From Rhodothermales bacterium (GTDB taxonomy: Bacteria > Bacteroidota > Rhodothermia > Rhodothermales > Bin80): 44,033 bases of DNA. The position numbers and the translations under genes were made by a program. Below the pieces are notes generated by a model, which did not search any database, was not told the origin of the DNA, and was given only the letters and a program-made list of their open reading frames with translations. Below are positions 17,363-26,545 of the stretch, piece by piece (position 1 is the first letter of the stretch; the number at the start of each line of letters is the position of its first letter). The DNA is taken from positions 1 through 44,033 of the forward strand of contig JAJECE010000085.1 in assembly GCA_022822185.1 (NCBI GenBank), written 5' to 3'.

Positions 17363-20300
17363 ATGAGTGAGGGGATGCAGCGTTTTGAAGAAATTCAGCG
17401 TGCGGATGTTCATCAAGTTGAGCGGGAGATCCGTGAGAGGTGGGAGGCCGAAGATATCTTCAAAAAAAGTGTTGAACTGCGTATAGACGCGCCCACCTAT
17501 ACGTTTTATGAAGGCCCCCCAACCGCCAATGGACATCCAGGTGTCCATCATGTAATGGCCCGCACCATTAAAGATGTATTCTGCCGGTATCATACCATGA
17601 AAGGGCGGCGTGTGGAGCGCAAAGCAGGTTGGGATACGCATGGACTTCCGGTAGAGATTGAGGTTGAAAAAAGTCTCGGGCTTGATGGACAGGAAGATGT
17701 TTTGCGCTATGGCATGGCAAAGTTTAATCAGCAGTGCCGTGAGAGTGTTCTGACCTATAAAGGGGAATGGGATGAACTGACACGGCAGATGGGATACTGG
17801 GTGGATCTCGATCATCCCTATGTGACCTTCGAAACGAAATACATCGAAACCGAGTGGTGGCTGATCAAACAGATTTACGAGAAGGGGCTGCTTTACAAAG
17901 GCCATAAGATTCACTGGTATAGTCCGGGATCCGGCACGATTCTAAGCTCCCATGAAGTCAGTCTGGGGTACAAGGAAGTTCAGGATCCAAGTGTCACGGT
18001 CCGTTTCCGATCCCTGGATCAGCCGGATACGTACTTTCTGGCCTGGACGACCACGCCCTGGACGCTGATTTCAAATGCAGCATTGGCAGTCGGGCCGGAG
18101 ATTGAGTATGTCGTTGTGCGCTGCGCCTCGCTCCCTGAATCTAGTCTGATTCTTGCCCAGGCCCGATTAGAGATGCTGCGGGAGGAATATGAGGTAATCC
18201 GAACGATACGTGGAAGTGACCTTGCGGGGGAGAAGTATACGCCGCTTTTTAGTTTTTTTAAGGATCAGGGTCATCAGGCCTGGAGGATTGTGACGGCGGA
18301 GTTTGTGTCCACCGAAGAGGGTACGGGGATCGTACATATTGCGCCTGCATTCGGAGCAGATGACTATGAGGTGGGACAAACGGAGGGACTTCCCGTATTG
18401 AACCCGATTGATCTGCGGGGGCATTTTATGGCAGAGATGCCGCATGTGGGCGGGCTCTGGTTCAAGGACGCAGACCGGCCGGTCATTCGGGAGTTGCGCA
18501 GACGGGGGCTTTTGCAACGGGAGGACAGTTATGTCCACAACTATCCCCATGATTGGCGGAAAGGGACCCCGCTGATGAGTTATCCGGTGGAAAGCTGGTT
18601 TATTCGCACCACGGCGATCCGTGACCGGCTCGTTGAACTCAATCGTCAGATCGCATGGCAGCCTGCCTCTATTGGAACCGGCCGTTTCGGGGAGTGGCTC
18701 TCTAATAATGTGGACTGGGCACTCAGCCGTCGACGCTTCTGGGGAACCCCCCTTCCGGTCTGGGTTTCCGATCACGACCCGGATGTCATTGAGGTGATCG
18801 GCTCCATTGCGGAACTGCGCGAACGCTGCGGAGATCAGTTGCCGGATCAGGATGAGGATATTGATTTGCACCGCCCGTTTGTGGATGAACTGACATGGCC
18901 GGCGCCAGACGGAGGGACGATGCGGCGAGTACCGGAAACCATTGATGTGTGGTTTGATTCAGGGGCCATGCCATTCGCGCAGTGGCACTATCCATTTGAG
19001 AATCAAGAGGCATTCGAACGGAGTTTTCCGGCCGACTTCATTGCCGAAGGCGTGGATCAGACACGCGGATGGTTTTATACGCTCCACGCAATTGCAGCCC
19101 TGGTGATGGATGAGGTTTCGTTCCGTAATTGCGTAGTGGGGGGACTGCTCCTGGATGCAAAGGGCGAAAAGATGTCCAAGACCAAAGGAAATGCGCTAGA
19201 CCCGTTTGCGTTGATCAAAGAGCACGGAGCAGACCGGGTACGGTGGTACATGATGAGTAACTCCCCGCCGTGGGAGGATTTGAAGTTTACGATCAATGGG
19301 GTGAAGGAAGTGGAGCGGAAACTCTTCAGTACCTTAACGAACAGTTACAGTTTCTTTGCGACGTATGCCAATATTGATGGCTATACGGGGATGGAAGATG
19401 CCCCTCCGGTACAGAAGCGGCCGGAGTTGGACCGGTGGATTCTCAGCTGTTTGCAGTCTGCGGTGGAACAGGTTGATTCGGCACTGGCAGGTTATCATCC
19501 CACCCGGGCCGCCCGCACCGTAGAGGCGTTCGTGATGGATCTTTCAAACTGGTATATCCGCAGATCCCGCCGGCGTTTCTGGAGTGCAAAGGCAACGCGT
19601 CCCACGGAATCGGATGACGATAAATGGGCAGCTTACGAAACCGTACATACATGTCTGGAAACGGTGGCACGCCTCATGGCTCCGATGGCTCCCTATTACA
19701 GTGAGTGGCTGTATCAGCGCCTTACGGTCAATGCCGCCGGCGCAGCAGAGTCGGTTCATCTGACAAACTTCCCGAAAAAGGACCTCGCACTGGTGAATCG
19801 TGCCCTTGAGGCGCGGATGAAAAGTGCACAGGTGATTTCCTCGCTGATTCTTGGGTTGCGGAACAAGGCAAAATTAAATATTCGCCAGCCTGTGGGACGG
19901 ATCCTGGTGGTAGTGGACGAAAATTGTCAGGAGGAAACCGTTTCAAGGGTCGCCCCCATTATTCTAGATGAGGTGAATGCACGAACGATGGAATACATTG
20001 ATGCATCCCATCCCATTGTCCGTCGAAGCGCCCGCCCGAATTTTCGTCAATTAGGTCGGCGGGCCGGGCGGAATATGCCCAGGGTCAAGGAAGCAATTCT
20101 GGCACTCAAAACAGCACAGTTAGATGCCTACGCTTCCGGCGATCCGGTAATTCTGACGGGAGAGGGGTTTGAACTTGAATTGCTGCCGGGCGACATTGAA
20201 ATCACCACGCAGGGGGTAGAGGGCTGGCTGGTTGGCCAGGAAGATGGATATACGGTTGCTTTAGACACTGTGATCACGGAGGAACTGCTGCATGAGGGAT

Positions 20301-20551
20301 TCGCCCGGGAAAGTATCAATCGCATTCAGAATCTTCGCAAGGCGGCGGGCTTTGCGGTGACGGATCGAATCCATGTGGATTGCCGTGCAACCAAGGTGCT
20401 GCGCACAGCCATTGAATCCTATATTGACCGGGTCAGGAACGAGACGCTGGCCGTCACGTTTAACTTCGTTCTTTCTCCAAAAGGAGAGCATGTTGAACGC
20501 TTTAATATCGGTGAGGAGATCTTTACATTGGGGATAACCCGGTCGGTGTGA
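17363..20551 (+). CDS. ileS: Isoleucyl-tRNA synthetase, long eukaryote-like type
   Basis: Charges tRNA-Ile with isoleucine. 1062 residues, longer than the ~940-residue E. coli form. Class I signatures: the HIGH motif appears as HPGVHH in PPTANGHPGVHHVMART (~56), and the KMSKS motif as GEKMSKTKGNALDPF (~603). The CP1 editing domain is present (TTTPWTLISNAALAV, GTGIVHIAPAFGADDYEVG). The sequence RKAGWDTHGLPVEIEVEKSL and the absence of a C-terminal Cys4 zinc knuckle place it in the type 2 group shared with eukaryotes and archaea, which is often insensitive to mupirocin (family knowledge). It starts 3 bp after the phosphorylase stop and is followed by a DksA-like gene and lspA, a common arrangement. 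Confidence 0.96.
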   Translation: MSEGMQRFEEIQRADVHQVEREIRERWEAEDIFKKSVELRIDAPTYTFYEGPPTANGHPGVHHVMARTIKDVFCRYHTMKGRRVERKAGWDTHGLPVEIEVEKSLGLDGQEDVLRYGMAKFNQQCRESVLTYKGEWDELTRQMGYWVDLDHPYVTFETKYIETEWWLIKQIYEKGLLYKGHKIHWYSPGSGTILSSHEVSLGYKEVQDPSVTVRFRSLDQPDTYFLAWTTTPWTLISNAALAVGPEIEYVVVRCASLPESSLILAQARLEMLREEYEVIRTIRGSDLAGEKYTPLFSFFKDQGHQAWRIVTAEFVSTEEGTGIVHIAPAFGADDYEVGQTEGLPVLNPIDLRGHFMAEMPHVGGLWFKDADRPVIRELRRRGLLQREDSYVHNYPHDWRKGTPLMSYPVESWFIRTTAIRDRLVELNRQIAWQPASIGTGRFGEWLSNNVDWALSRRRFWGTPLPVWVSDHDPDVIEVIGSIAELRERCGDQLPDQDEDIDLHRPFVDELTWPAPDGGTMRRVPETIDVWFDSGAMPFAQWHYPFENQEAFERSFPADFIAEGVDQTRGWFYTLHAIAALVMDEVSFRNCVVGGLLLDAKGEKMSKTKGNALDPFALIKEHGADRVRWYMMSNSPPWEDLKFTINGVKEVERKLFSTLTNSYSFFATYANIDGYTGMEDAPPVQKRPELDRWILSCLQSAVEQVDSALAGYHPTRAARTVEAFVMDLSNWYIRRSRRRFWSAKATRPTESDDDKWAAYETVHTCLETVARLMAPMAPYYSEWLYQRLTVNAAGAAESVHLTNFPKKDLALVNRALEARMKSAQVISSLILGLRNKAKLNIRQPVGRILVVVDENCQEETVSRVAPIILDEVNARTMEYIDASHPIVRRSARPNFRQLGRRAGRNMPRVKEAILALKTAQLDAYASGDPVILTGEGFELELLPGDIEITTQGVEGWLVGQEDGYTVALDTVITEELLHEGFARESINRIQNLRKAAGFAVTDRIHVDCRATKVLRTAIESYIDRVRNETLAVTFNFVLSPKGEHVERFNIGEEIFTLGITRSV

Positions 20552-20583
20552 CCCTTGCAGTACGAAGTGAAATAAGTTAGACT

Positions 20584-21012
20584 ATGGCAGTTCAAAAATC
20601 AGTTCAAGTATCTTCTGGACCTCCAGTGAATGGTCCTGCAAAGACACCGTTTGATGATGAAACCCTAGCGCATTTCCGTTCGCTGATTCTGGACAAGCGC
20701 AAGGATGCGCTTGAAGATATTGCGCAGATGCAGGCGCAGATCAAGGACTCACGTGAGCGATCCGAGAGTGACTCTGCGTACAGTTTCCATATGGCGGATG
20801 CCGGGACGGACGCAATGGAGCGGGAGAAATTGTATTTAATGCTGGCTCGCCAGAAAAAATACATCGGGTATCTGGATCGGGCTCTGGAGCGCATTGAGAA
20901 TCGGACCTACGGGGTTTGCAAGGTGACGGGCAATCCCATTTCCAAGGAGCGGCTGGAGGCGGTCCCTCATACAGAGATCTCAATTGAGGCCAAACTTAAG
21001 CAGAAGCGGTAG
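20584..21012 (+). CDS. TraR/DksA-family protein with degenerate zinc finger
   Basis: 142 residues. A coiled-coil hairpin spans ~26-105 (FRSLILDKRKDALEDIAQMQ, ASP-rich tip around DSAYSFHMADAGTDAM), followed by the DksA C-terminal block RIENRTYGVCKVTGNPISKE. DksA normally has four zinc Cys; only one Cys is kept here (in YGVCKVTG), as in other Bacteroidota homologues. DksA proteins reach into the RNA polymerase secondary channel and tune rRNA and amino-acid promoters with ppGpp. It starts 32 bp after ileS and ends 8 bp before lspA. Confidence 0.87.
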   Translation: MAVQKSVQVSSGPPVNGPAKTPFDDETLAHFRSLILDKRKDALEDIAQMQAQIKDSRERSESDSAYSFHMADAGTDAMEREKLYLMLARQKKYIGYLDRALERIENRTYGVCKVTGNPISKERLEAVPHTEISIEAKLKQKR

Positions 21013-21020
21013 ACTCGCAT

Positions 21021-21632
21021 ATGCGACTGTTCTGGATTGTAGCTGGCGTTCTGGTACTTGATCAGGTCACGAAAGTGGTCGTGCGTCTGAACATGGATTC
21101 CGGTCATATCGGGGCCATTGACCTTGTGGGAGGCTGGCTGAAGTTTACCTATACTGAAAACCCAGGCATGGCGTTTGGGATCAATTTTGGTCCTGCAGGC
21201 ATGATTACGGCGTTCTCGATGATTGCTGCGGTCATGATTGTCATCTATCTGGTTCGGGTTCGTGATGGCTATTTCCCCTATATCGCCAGCCTTGCCTGTA
21301 TTCTAGGAGGGGCGATCGGGAATATTGTTGACCGGCTGTTTTATGGGATGATCTTTGATTATGGTCCTTTTTTTCAGGGGCGGGTGGTGGATTTCATTCA
21401 CTTTGATCTCTGGCATGGACTGATTCCTGCCTCTATCCCGTTCATCGGAGGAAGCTATCTGTCCTTCTTTCCCATCTTCAACGTCGCAGATATTGGGATT
21501 GTGGGGGGCGTTATGGGTATTTTGCTTTTCCAGAAAAAATTCCTGAGCGGAATGCATCCAGCGCCGCCTGAAGCGGATATTCCTGTTCTGGAAGAGCATC
21601 CGGTGTCGGAGCAGGCAACTCCGGCAGCATAG
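21021..21632 (+). CDS. lspA: Lipoprotein signal peptidase (signal peptidase II)
   Basis: Aspartic protease of the inner membrane that removes signal peptides from diacylglyceryl prolipoproteins. 203 residues, with four helices; D14 in VLDQVTK, N47-containing TENPGMAFGI, catalytic Asp104 in GNIVDRLFYGMIFDYG and Asp157 in FNVADIGIV. The VVDFIHF segment between them is characteristic. The protein is longer than in E. coli (164) because of an insertion at ~130-150 and a polar C-terminal tail. The operon order ileS-dksA-lspA is typical. Confidence 0.95.
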   Translation: MRLFWIVAGVLVLDQVTKVVVRLNMDSGHIGAIDLVGGWLKFTYTENPGMAFGINFGPAGMITAFSMIAAVMIVIYLVRVRDGYFPYIASLACILGGAIGNIVDRLFYGMIFDYGPFFQGRVVDFIHFDLWHGLIPASIPFIGGSYLSFFPIFNVADIGIVGGVMGILLFQKKFLSGMHPAPPEADIPVLEEHPVSEQATPAA

Positions 21633-21842
21633 TCGCTCCCGGGTCTTTCTCGGCAGCAGTGCATCGGATACATCAGAAAGATCGCTTCAATCTGTCATTG
21701 GAGCCCAAAATGACCGCTATGGAGGAGCTGGAATCTTCATGTTGGACGGAGATGGAACCCAAGCGGGAGGAATGTGTGGAACATGAAGTGCGGGTGTTTG
21801 TATCTTTAAATAGTTCTGCCTTAAAAATAACGAGAACACATC

Positions 21843-22154
21843 ATGTTAAATCTTGAATCTCTGGAAATCGCTGTCCTGTTTCTGTTCAGTTTTGGACCCA
21901 TGGAGATTGGCATTATCTTTCTGATTGTTTTGGTGTTATTCGGGGCTAAGCGTATCCCTGAAGTCGCACGTGGACTCGGGAAGGGAATTCGGGAATTTAA
22001 GTCAGCCACGAGTGAGATCAGCCGTGAGTTGACCGTGGAGGATCGCCCACCTGCGTATCGTCCGCCCGCACAGCAGAATCCTCCAGGTTATGCACCTCCG
22101 TCTCAGGGGCAGGGGCCTGATCCAGCAAACCCTGCTCCCGAAACGCCTAAGTAA
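21843..22154 (+). CDS. tatA: TatA/E-type twin-arginine translocase subunit
   Basis: 103 residues: a periplasmic FGPMEIGII, one short membrane helix (IGIIFLIVLVLFG), the hinge LFGAKRIPEVARGLGKGIRE with the conserved FG and amphipathic helix, and a Pro/Gln-rich cytoplasmic tail. TatA oligomers form the pore for export of folded proteins. It carries an N-terminal extension of ~20 residues before the usual start (MLNLESLEIAVLFLFSF), but ATG 21843 is the only good start unless ATG 21900 (FGP|MEIG) is used. TatC is not in the window. Confidence 0.88.
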   Translation: MLNLESLEIAVLFLFSFGPMEIGIIFLIVLVLFGAKRIPEVARGLGKGIREFKSATSEISRELTVEDRPPAYRPPAQQNPPGYAPPSQGQGPDPANPAPETPK

Positions 22155-22189
22155 CCCTTTTCCGCCTTGGCACGTCTGGGGAACCGCAT

Positions 22190-23632
22190 ATGGCTTTGCC
22201 GTCGTTTGCCGATTGCAGGAGTGCGTTACTGAATAAAAGGGCGAGTTGTGTAGAGATTGCGCAGCTTGCCCTGGAGACCATTCAGGAGAAAAATCCATCT
22301 CTGAATGCGTTCACGCATGTTGATGCGTCCTCTGTATGTCAATCCGCTGAGTCGATTGATCAGGCATTGAGCGAGGGAAATGAGTTGCCCTTGATGGGGC
22401 TGGTGCTGGGGGTCAAGGATGTTCTGAGCACAACCGAGTGGCCGGTCACCTGTTCTTCAAAAATTCTTGAAGGATATCGCCCTCCATTTGAGGCCACTTC
22501 CGTGGCAAGGCTTCGCAAGGCAGGTGCACTCCTGATTGGGCGTACGAACTGTGATGAATTTGCGATGGGGGCAACGACTGAGTATTCTGCCTATGGCCCC
22601 ACACTGAACCCCCATAATCGGGAATATGTGTCGGGCGGATCCTCGGGCGGATCGGCGGCGGCGGTTGCGGCCGGGATGTGTCATGCCGCGTTAGGCACCG
22701 ATACGGGCGGGTCCATACGTCAGCCGGCATCCTTTTGCGGAGTCCTGGGATTGAAGCCAACCTACGGACTGGTGAGTCGCTACGGTCTGGTCGCATTTGC
22801 TTCGTCATTTGACTGTGTCGGCACCTTTGCCAATAGCGTTGAAGTGGTTTCCCGGATTCTCTCCCACATGGCGGGCACGGACCCGAGTGATGCAACATGT
22901 ATGGATTGTTCCTATCAGCATGTAGAATTCTCCACGGATCATGCAATCCATGGATTACGGGTCGGTTTGCCGAAGGAGTATTACGGGGAGGGACTTGATG
23001 GAGAGGTTAAAAAACTTGTGGATCAGACCGCATGTATGCTCGAATCCGAAGGGGCCCGTCTGGTCCCCGTCTCGCTGCCTCACACAGAATATGGGGTTGC
23101 AACGTATTATATCCTTGCGGCTGCGGAAGCATCCAGTAACCTCTCCCGTTATGATGGAGTAAAGTACGGGCTTCGACGGGCAGGTGAAGTGCATTCACTG
23201 GAAGACATGTATACAAGCACCCGAAGCGGTGGATTTGGATTTGAGGTAAAACGGCGCGTCATGCTGGGGACGTATGTACTCTCAGCCGGCTACTACGATG
23301 CGTATTACGGGAAAGCGCAGCGTGTACGTAATTTAATTCGGAAGGATTTTGATGAGGCATGGGAAAAGGTGGATGTCCTCTTGACTCCCGTAAACCCAAG
23401 GGCGGGAATGCGGGTTGGACAGCGGGATAAAGATCCGCTTCAGATGTATCTGAGCGATGCCTATACGGTGACGGCCAATTTGGCGGGCATCCCGGGGATA
23501 TCTATTCCGGTCGGGAGAACCGCCCAGGGACTGCCCGTAGGGGTGCAGTTGCTGGGGGCACCATTCCGTGAGGCAGAGTTGCTCACGATCAGCAGGAAAA
23601 TCATGGATTTAGCAGAACATTCATCTTCATAG
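22190..23632 (+). CDS. gatA: Glutamyl-tRNA(Gln)/aspartyl-tRNA(Asn) amidotransferase subunit A
   Basis: Amidase-signature subunit of GatCAB, which releases ammonia from glutamine to amidate Glu-tRNA(Gln) or Asp-tRNA(Asn). 480 residues. The Ser-cisSer-Lys triad is visible: K76 in LGVKDVLST, S151 in VSGGSSGGSAAAVAAG and S175 in GTDTGGSIRQPASF. LKPTYGLVSRYGLVAFASSF and RVRNLIRKDF are further family blocks. gatB and gatC are elsewhere. It starts 35 bp after tatA and ends 22 bp before sucD. Confidence 0.95.
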   Translation: MALPSFADCRSALLNKRASCVEIAQLALETIQEKNPSLNAFTHVDASSVCQSAESIDQALSEGNELPLMGLVLGVKDVLSTTEWPVTCSSKILEGYRPPFEATSVARLRKAGALLIGRTNCDEFAMGATTEYSAYGPTLNPHNREYVSGGSSGGSAAAVAAGMCHAALGTDTGGSIRQPASFCGVLGLKPTYGLVSRYGLVAFASSFDCVGTFANSVEVVSRILSHMAGTDPSDATCMDCSYQHVEFSTDHAIHGLRVGLPKEYYGEGLDGEVKKLVDQTACMLESEGARLVPVSLPHTEYGVATYYILAAAEASSNLSRYDGVKYGLRRAGEVHSLEDMYTSTRSGGFGFEVKRRVMLGTYVLSAGYYDAYYGKAQRVRNLIRKDFDEAWEKVDVLLTPVNPRAGMRVGQRDKDPLQMYLSDAYTVTANLAGIPGISIPVGRTAQGLPVGVQLLGAPFREAELLTISRKIMDLAEHSSS

Positions 23633-23654
23633 ACATTGAATCAGAAAACGGATT

Positions 23655-24524
23655 ATGAGTATTTTAATTGACAAAAACACACGGTTAGCTGTACAGGGGT
23701 TTACGGGCAGGGAAGGGTCATTTCATGCAGAGCAGATGATTGAATACGGCACGACAGTTGTTGGCGGAGTCACTCCCGGCAAAGGAGGGATGCAGCATCT
23801 AGGCCGCCCGGTCTTTAATACGGTTCAGGAAGCCGTTACGGCGGAAGGGGCCAATACCTCGGTCATCTTCGTTCCCCCCGCATTTGCCAAAGATGCGATT
23901 ATGGAGGCTGCCGATGCGGGTTTGACATTAATCGTGTGCATTACAGAAGGGATTCCGGTGAAGGACATGGTTCAGGCATTCCATTATGCAACATCCAAAG
24001 GCACCCGTTTAGTTGGGCCGAATTGTCCAGGGCTGTTAACGCCTGGACAGGCCAAGGTGGGGATTATGCCGGCGATGATCTTCGCGGAAGGGCCGGTTGG
24101 TGTGATTTCCAGATCGGGAACCTTGACCTATGAAGCTGTTGATCAGCTTACCCGTGAGGGATACGGGCAGAGCACGGCCATCGGAATTGGGGGGGATCCG
24201 GTGATCGGAACCCGGTTTATTGATGCATTAAAACTGTTTGAGGAGGATTCCGAAACGGCTGCCGTTGTTCTGATTGGCGAGATTGGAGGCACGGACGAAG
24301 AGGATGCCGCCGCCTATATCAAGGCGCATATGAGCAAGCCGGTGGTTGCATTCATTGCCGGCGCAACCGCCCCTCCAGGGCGCCGCATGGGGCATGCAGG
24401 GGCCATCATTGCGGGGGGGAAAGGGACGGCTGAGGATAAGTTTGCGGCACTTGCAGACGCAGGTGCGCATATCGTCCGGAACCCGGCGCATATCGGCGAA
24501 GCGTTCCGAAGTGCAGGGATTTGA
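23655..24524 (+). CDS. sucD: Succinyl-CoA synthetase alpha subunit
   Basis: 289 residues, the usual length. Catalyses ADP/GDP + phosphate + succinyl-CoA to ATP/GTP + succinate in the citric acid cycle with SucC. CoA-binding Rossmann motif [20 protein letters not shown] at ~14, [43 protein letters not shown], and the phospho-histidine in [20 protein letters not shown] near residue 246. sucC is not adjacent, as in some Bacteroidota. A run of seven Gs lies in the GGKGT codons. Confidence 0.95.
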   Translation: MSILIDKNTRLAVQGFTGREGSFHAEQMIEYGTTVVGGVTPGKGGMQHLGRPVFNTVQEAVTAEGANTSVIFVPPAFAKDAIMEAADAGLTLIVCITEGIPVKDMVQAFHYATSKGTRLVGPNCPGLLTPGQAKVGIMPAMIFAEGPVGVISRSGTLTYEAVDQLTREGYGQSTAIGIGGDPVIGTRFIDALKLFEEDSETAAVVLIGEIGGTDEEDAAAYIKAHMSKPVVAFIAGATAPPGRRMGHAGAIIAGGKGTAEDKFAALADAGAHIVRNPAHIGEAFRSAGI

Positions 24525-24534
24525 TGCATCATTC

Positions 24535-25128
24535 ATGGAGGTTCGGCAGATCACGTTTATCAAGAGTGCAGAAAATCTGGCACAGATGCCAGCGGAGGAC
24601 CTGCCTGAGGTTGCCTTCATTGGACGTTCCAATGTCGGCAAGAGTGCTCTTTTGAATATGTTATGCCGGAGAAGGTCTCTGGCACGGATCAGTGCAACCC
24701 CGGGAAAGACGCAGACCTTTAATTTTTATGAGGTCAACCATGGGATGTACTTCGTAGACATCCCGGGATACGGCTATGCCAGGGTAAGTAAAAAAGCAAG
24801 GGCGCAGTGGAGGAGAAATATCGTGGCTTACCTCACAGAGCGTGTGTCCTTACGTGCGGTGCTTCATCTTGTGGACAGCCGCCATGCCCCCACCGCTCTG
24901 GATAAGGAGGTTATGCTGCTTTTGCGACAGACATGCGCAGAATGTTTTCTGGTGCTGACCAAGACAGATAAATTATCTGGCAACACCATGCAGCGGAGTA
25001 TCCGAACGGCCCAGGAGGCACTGCAGGCCCAGGGGGCCGAACTTCCGATCATTGCCACCTCTGCAGTGGATCAAAGAGGGCGGCAGGAATTACTGCGTCG
25101 CATTGCAGATGCGGTGGAAGCCGTTTGA
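24535..25128 (+). CDS. engB: Ribosome-biogenesis GTPase EngB (YihA/YsxC)
   Basis: 197 residues from ATG 24535, 10 bp after sucD; the longer frame to 24346 runs inside sucD. G1 FIGRSNVGKSALLNML at 29-44, G2 Thr in ISATPGKTQTFNFYEV, G3 VDIPGYGYARVSK, G4 LTKTDKLS and G5 ATSAVDQRG are all in order. EngB assists late 50S subunit assembly. It converges on the M20 gene with 94 bp between stops. Confidence 0.94.
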   Translation: MEVRQITFIKSAENLAQMPAEDLPEVAFIGRSNVGKSALLNMLCRRRSLARISATPGKTQTFNFYEVNHGMYFVDIPGYGYARVSKKARAQWRRNIVAYLTERVSLRAVLHLVDSRHAPTALDKEVMLLLRQTCAECFLVLTKTDKLSGNTMQRSIRTAQEALQAQGAELPIIATSAVDQRGRQELLRRIADAVEAV

Positions 25129-25222
25129 ATACCGGGAGGGGAGGTCCCACCGTTCCAGTACCGGGTTGGCGATACGGGGTTTACGGTGATGGAGGGACAA
25201 CGCCTCTCTGTTCTGCTGCTCT

Positions 25223-26545
25223 TTACTCCCCGCTTCCCGGTTGGACCATATAGTCAACGGCCAGGCTGGCGAGTGCCCGTACTCCGGTGATGAGTGCAGA
25301 TTCATCCACAAAAAAATAGGGGGAGTGATTTCTTGGGACGGTTTCGAGGTCTGCATCAGCAGGAGCAATCCCGAGAAAGATGAACAGTCCAGGCACTTCG
25401 TTTGCAAAATAGGAAAAATCTTCGGCTCCGGTAATCTGCACCGCCTGACTGACCGAATCGGATACACGCTTGAGTGAGGGGATCATTCGCATCGTCAGGT
25501 CGGGATCATTGACCGTAACCGGATATCCGCGGTTAATCCGGACTTCGGCGGTCGCGCCGGCGCTGGCGGCAATGTGTTCGACGGTCCGGTGGATATTTTC
25601 TTCAATTTCATCCTGAATCTCGGGCAGAAATGTACGGATGGTTCCTGACAGTTTCACTTCATCGGGGATGATATTACTGCGCACTCCGCCGTGAAAGGTG
25701 CCTACAGTGATAATAGAGGGGGTGGCCGTGACATCCAGTTGCCGGCTGGCAATGGTTTGCAATCCCAGGACAATCTGGCTGCCCACGACAATCGGATCTA
25801 CTCCTCCCCACGGAACGGCACCATGCGTCTGTTTTCCTTTGACGGTAATAAACAACTCATCTGCGCTGGCCATAAACGGGCCGGGCAGATAACTGATATG
25901 CCCGACCCGTTCCGGCCAGACATGTAATCCAAAAATCACCTCGGGGGCTGGATCGTCAAAGACCCCTTCACGAAGCATGAGCTCTGCCCCTCCTTCCTCA
26001 CCTGCCGGTGCCCCTTCCTCGGCAGGTTGGAAAATGAATTTGATTGATCCCGGCAGATCCTCTTTCATCTCGGCCATGACGCTGGCAACCCCCATCAGGA
26101 TGGCCGTATGCGTGTCATGGCCGCAGGCATGCATCACGCCGACCTCCATGCCGTTGTAAGTTGTACGCACCTTGGAGGCAAAGGGGATCTCTGTCAATTC
26201 GGTCACCGGCAATGCATCCATGTCCGCACGGAGGGCAACAATCGGCCCGGGCTTTCCGCCCTTCAGGAATCCAGTGACTCCGGTATGGGCGATCTCGGTT
26301 TGAACGTCCATGCCGAGGGAACGCAGGTGGTCGGCGACCAGTGCCGCAGTTCGAAACTCCCGGTTACTGAGTTCGGGGTTTGCATGTATGTCCCGGCGCC
26401 AGTCAATCACATCGGACTCCACCGACATGGCGTGACGGTCCAGTTTCTTATGAAGCGGTGAAGGGGTTTGTGCCTGTACCGTCATCATCACCCCCAGCAA
26501 GGGGATCAGGCAAAGGAAAAAGAGTAGCATCTTAGCGGAGAACAT
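25223..26545 (-). CDS. Secreted M20D-family amidohydrolase
   Basis: 440 residues. An N-terminal signal peptide (KMLLFFLCLIPLLGVMMTVQ, cut near AQA/AQT) sends it to the periplasm. Metal ligands typical of the hippurate hydrolase/IAA-amino acid hydrolase group are C141-G-H143-D in HACGHDTH and E176-E177 in FQPAEEGAPAGEEGG, with the late His in GAEDFSYF-PRNHSP. Such enzymes cleave N-acyl amino acids or peptides. The start overlaps the stop of the upstream DUF5916 gene by 14 bp; a second ATG at 26530 is possible but loses the lysine of the leader. They form one two-gene operon. Confidence 0.9.
   Translation of the reverse strand: MFSAKMLLFFLCLIPLLGVMMTVQAQTPSPLHKKLDRHAMSVESDVIDWRRDIHANPELSNREFRTAALVADHLRSLGMDVQTEIAHTGVTGFLKGGKPGPIVALRADMDALPVTELTEIPFASKVRTTYNGMEVGVMHACGHDTHTAILMGVASVMAEMKEDLPGSIKFIFQPAEEGAPAGEEGGAELMLREGVFDDPAPEVIFGLHVWPERVGHISYLPGPFMASADELFITVKGKQTHGAVPWGGVDPIVVGSQIVLGLQTIASRQLDVTATPSIITVGTFHGGVRSNIIPDEVKLSGTIRTFLPEIQDEIEENIHRTVEHIAASAGATAEVRINRGYPVTVNDPDLTMRMIPSLKRVSDSVSQAVQITGAEDFSYFANEVPGLFIFLGIAPADADLETVPRNHSPYFFVDESALITGVRALASLAVDYMVQPGSGE

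Noticed and set aside
21659..21856. 65-codon plus-strand frame between lspA and tatA
   Set aside because: It runs past the tatA start in another phase, has no family features and poor start context; TATCTTTA at 21801-21808 suggests this is tatA promoter/leader.
24414..24420. G7 run in sucD as a switch tract
   Set aside because: It encodes conserved glycines of the GGKGT motif and the frame is intact on both sides.
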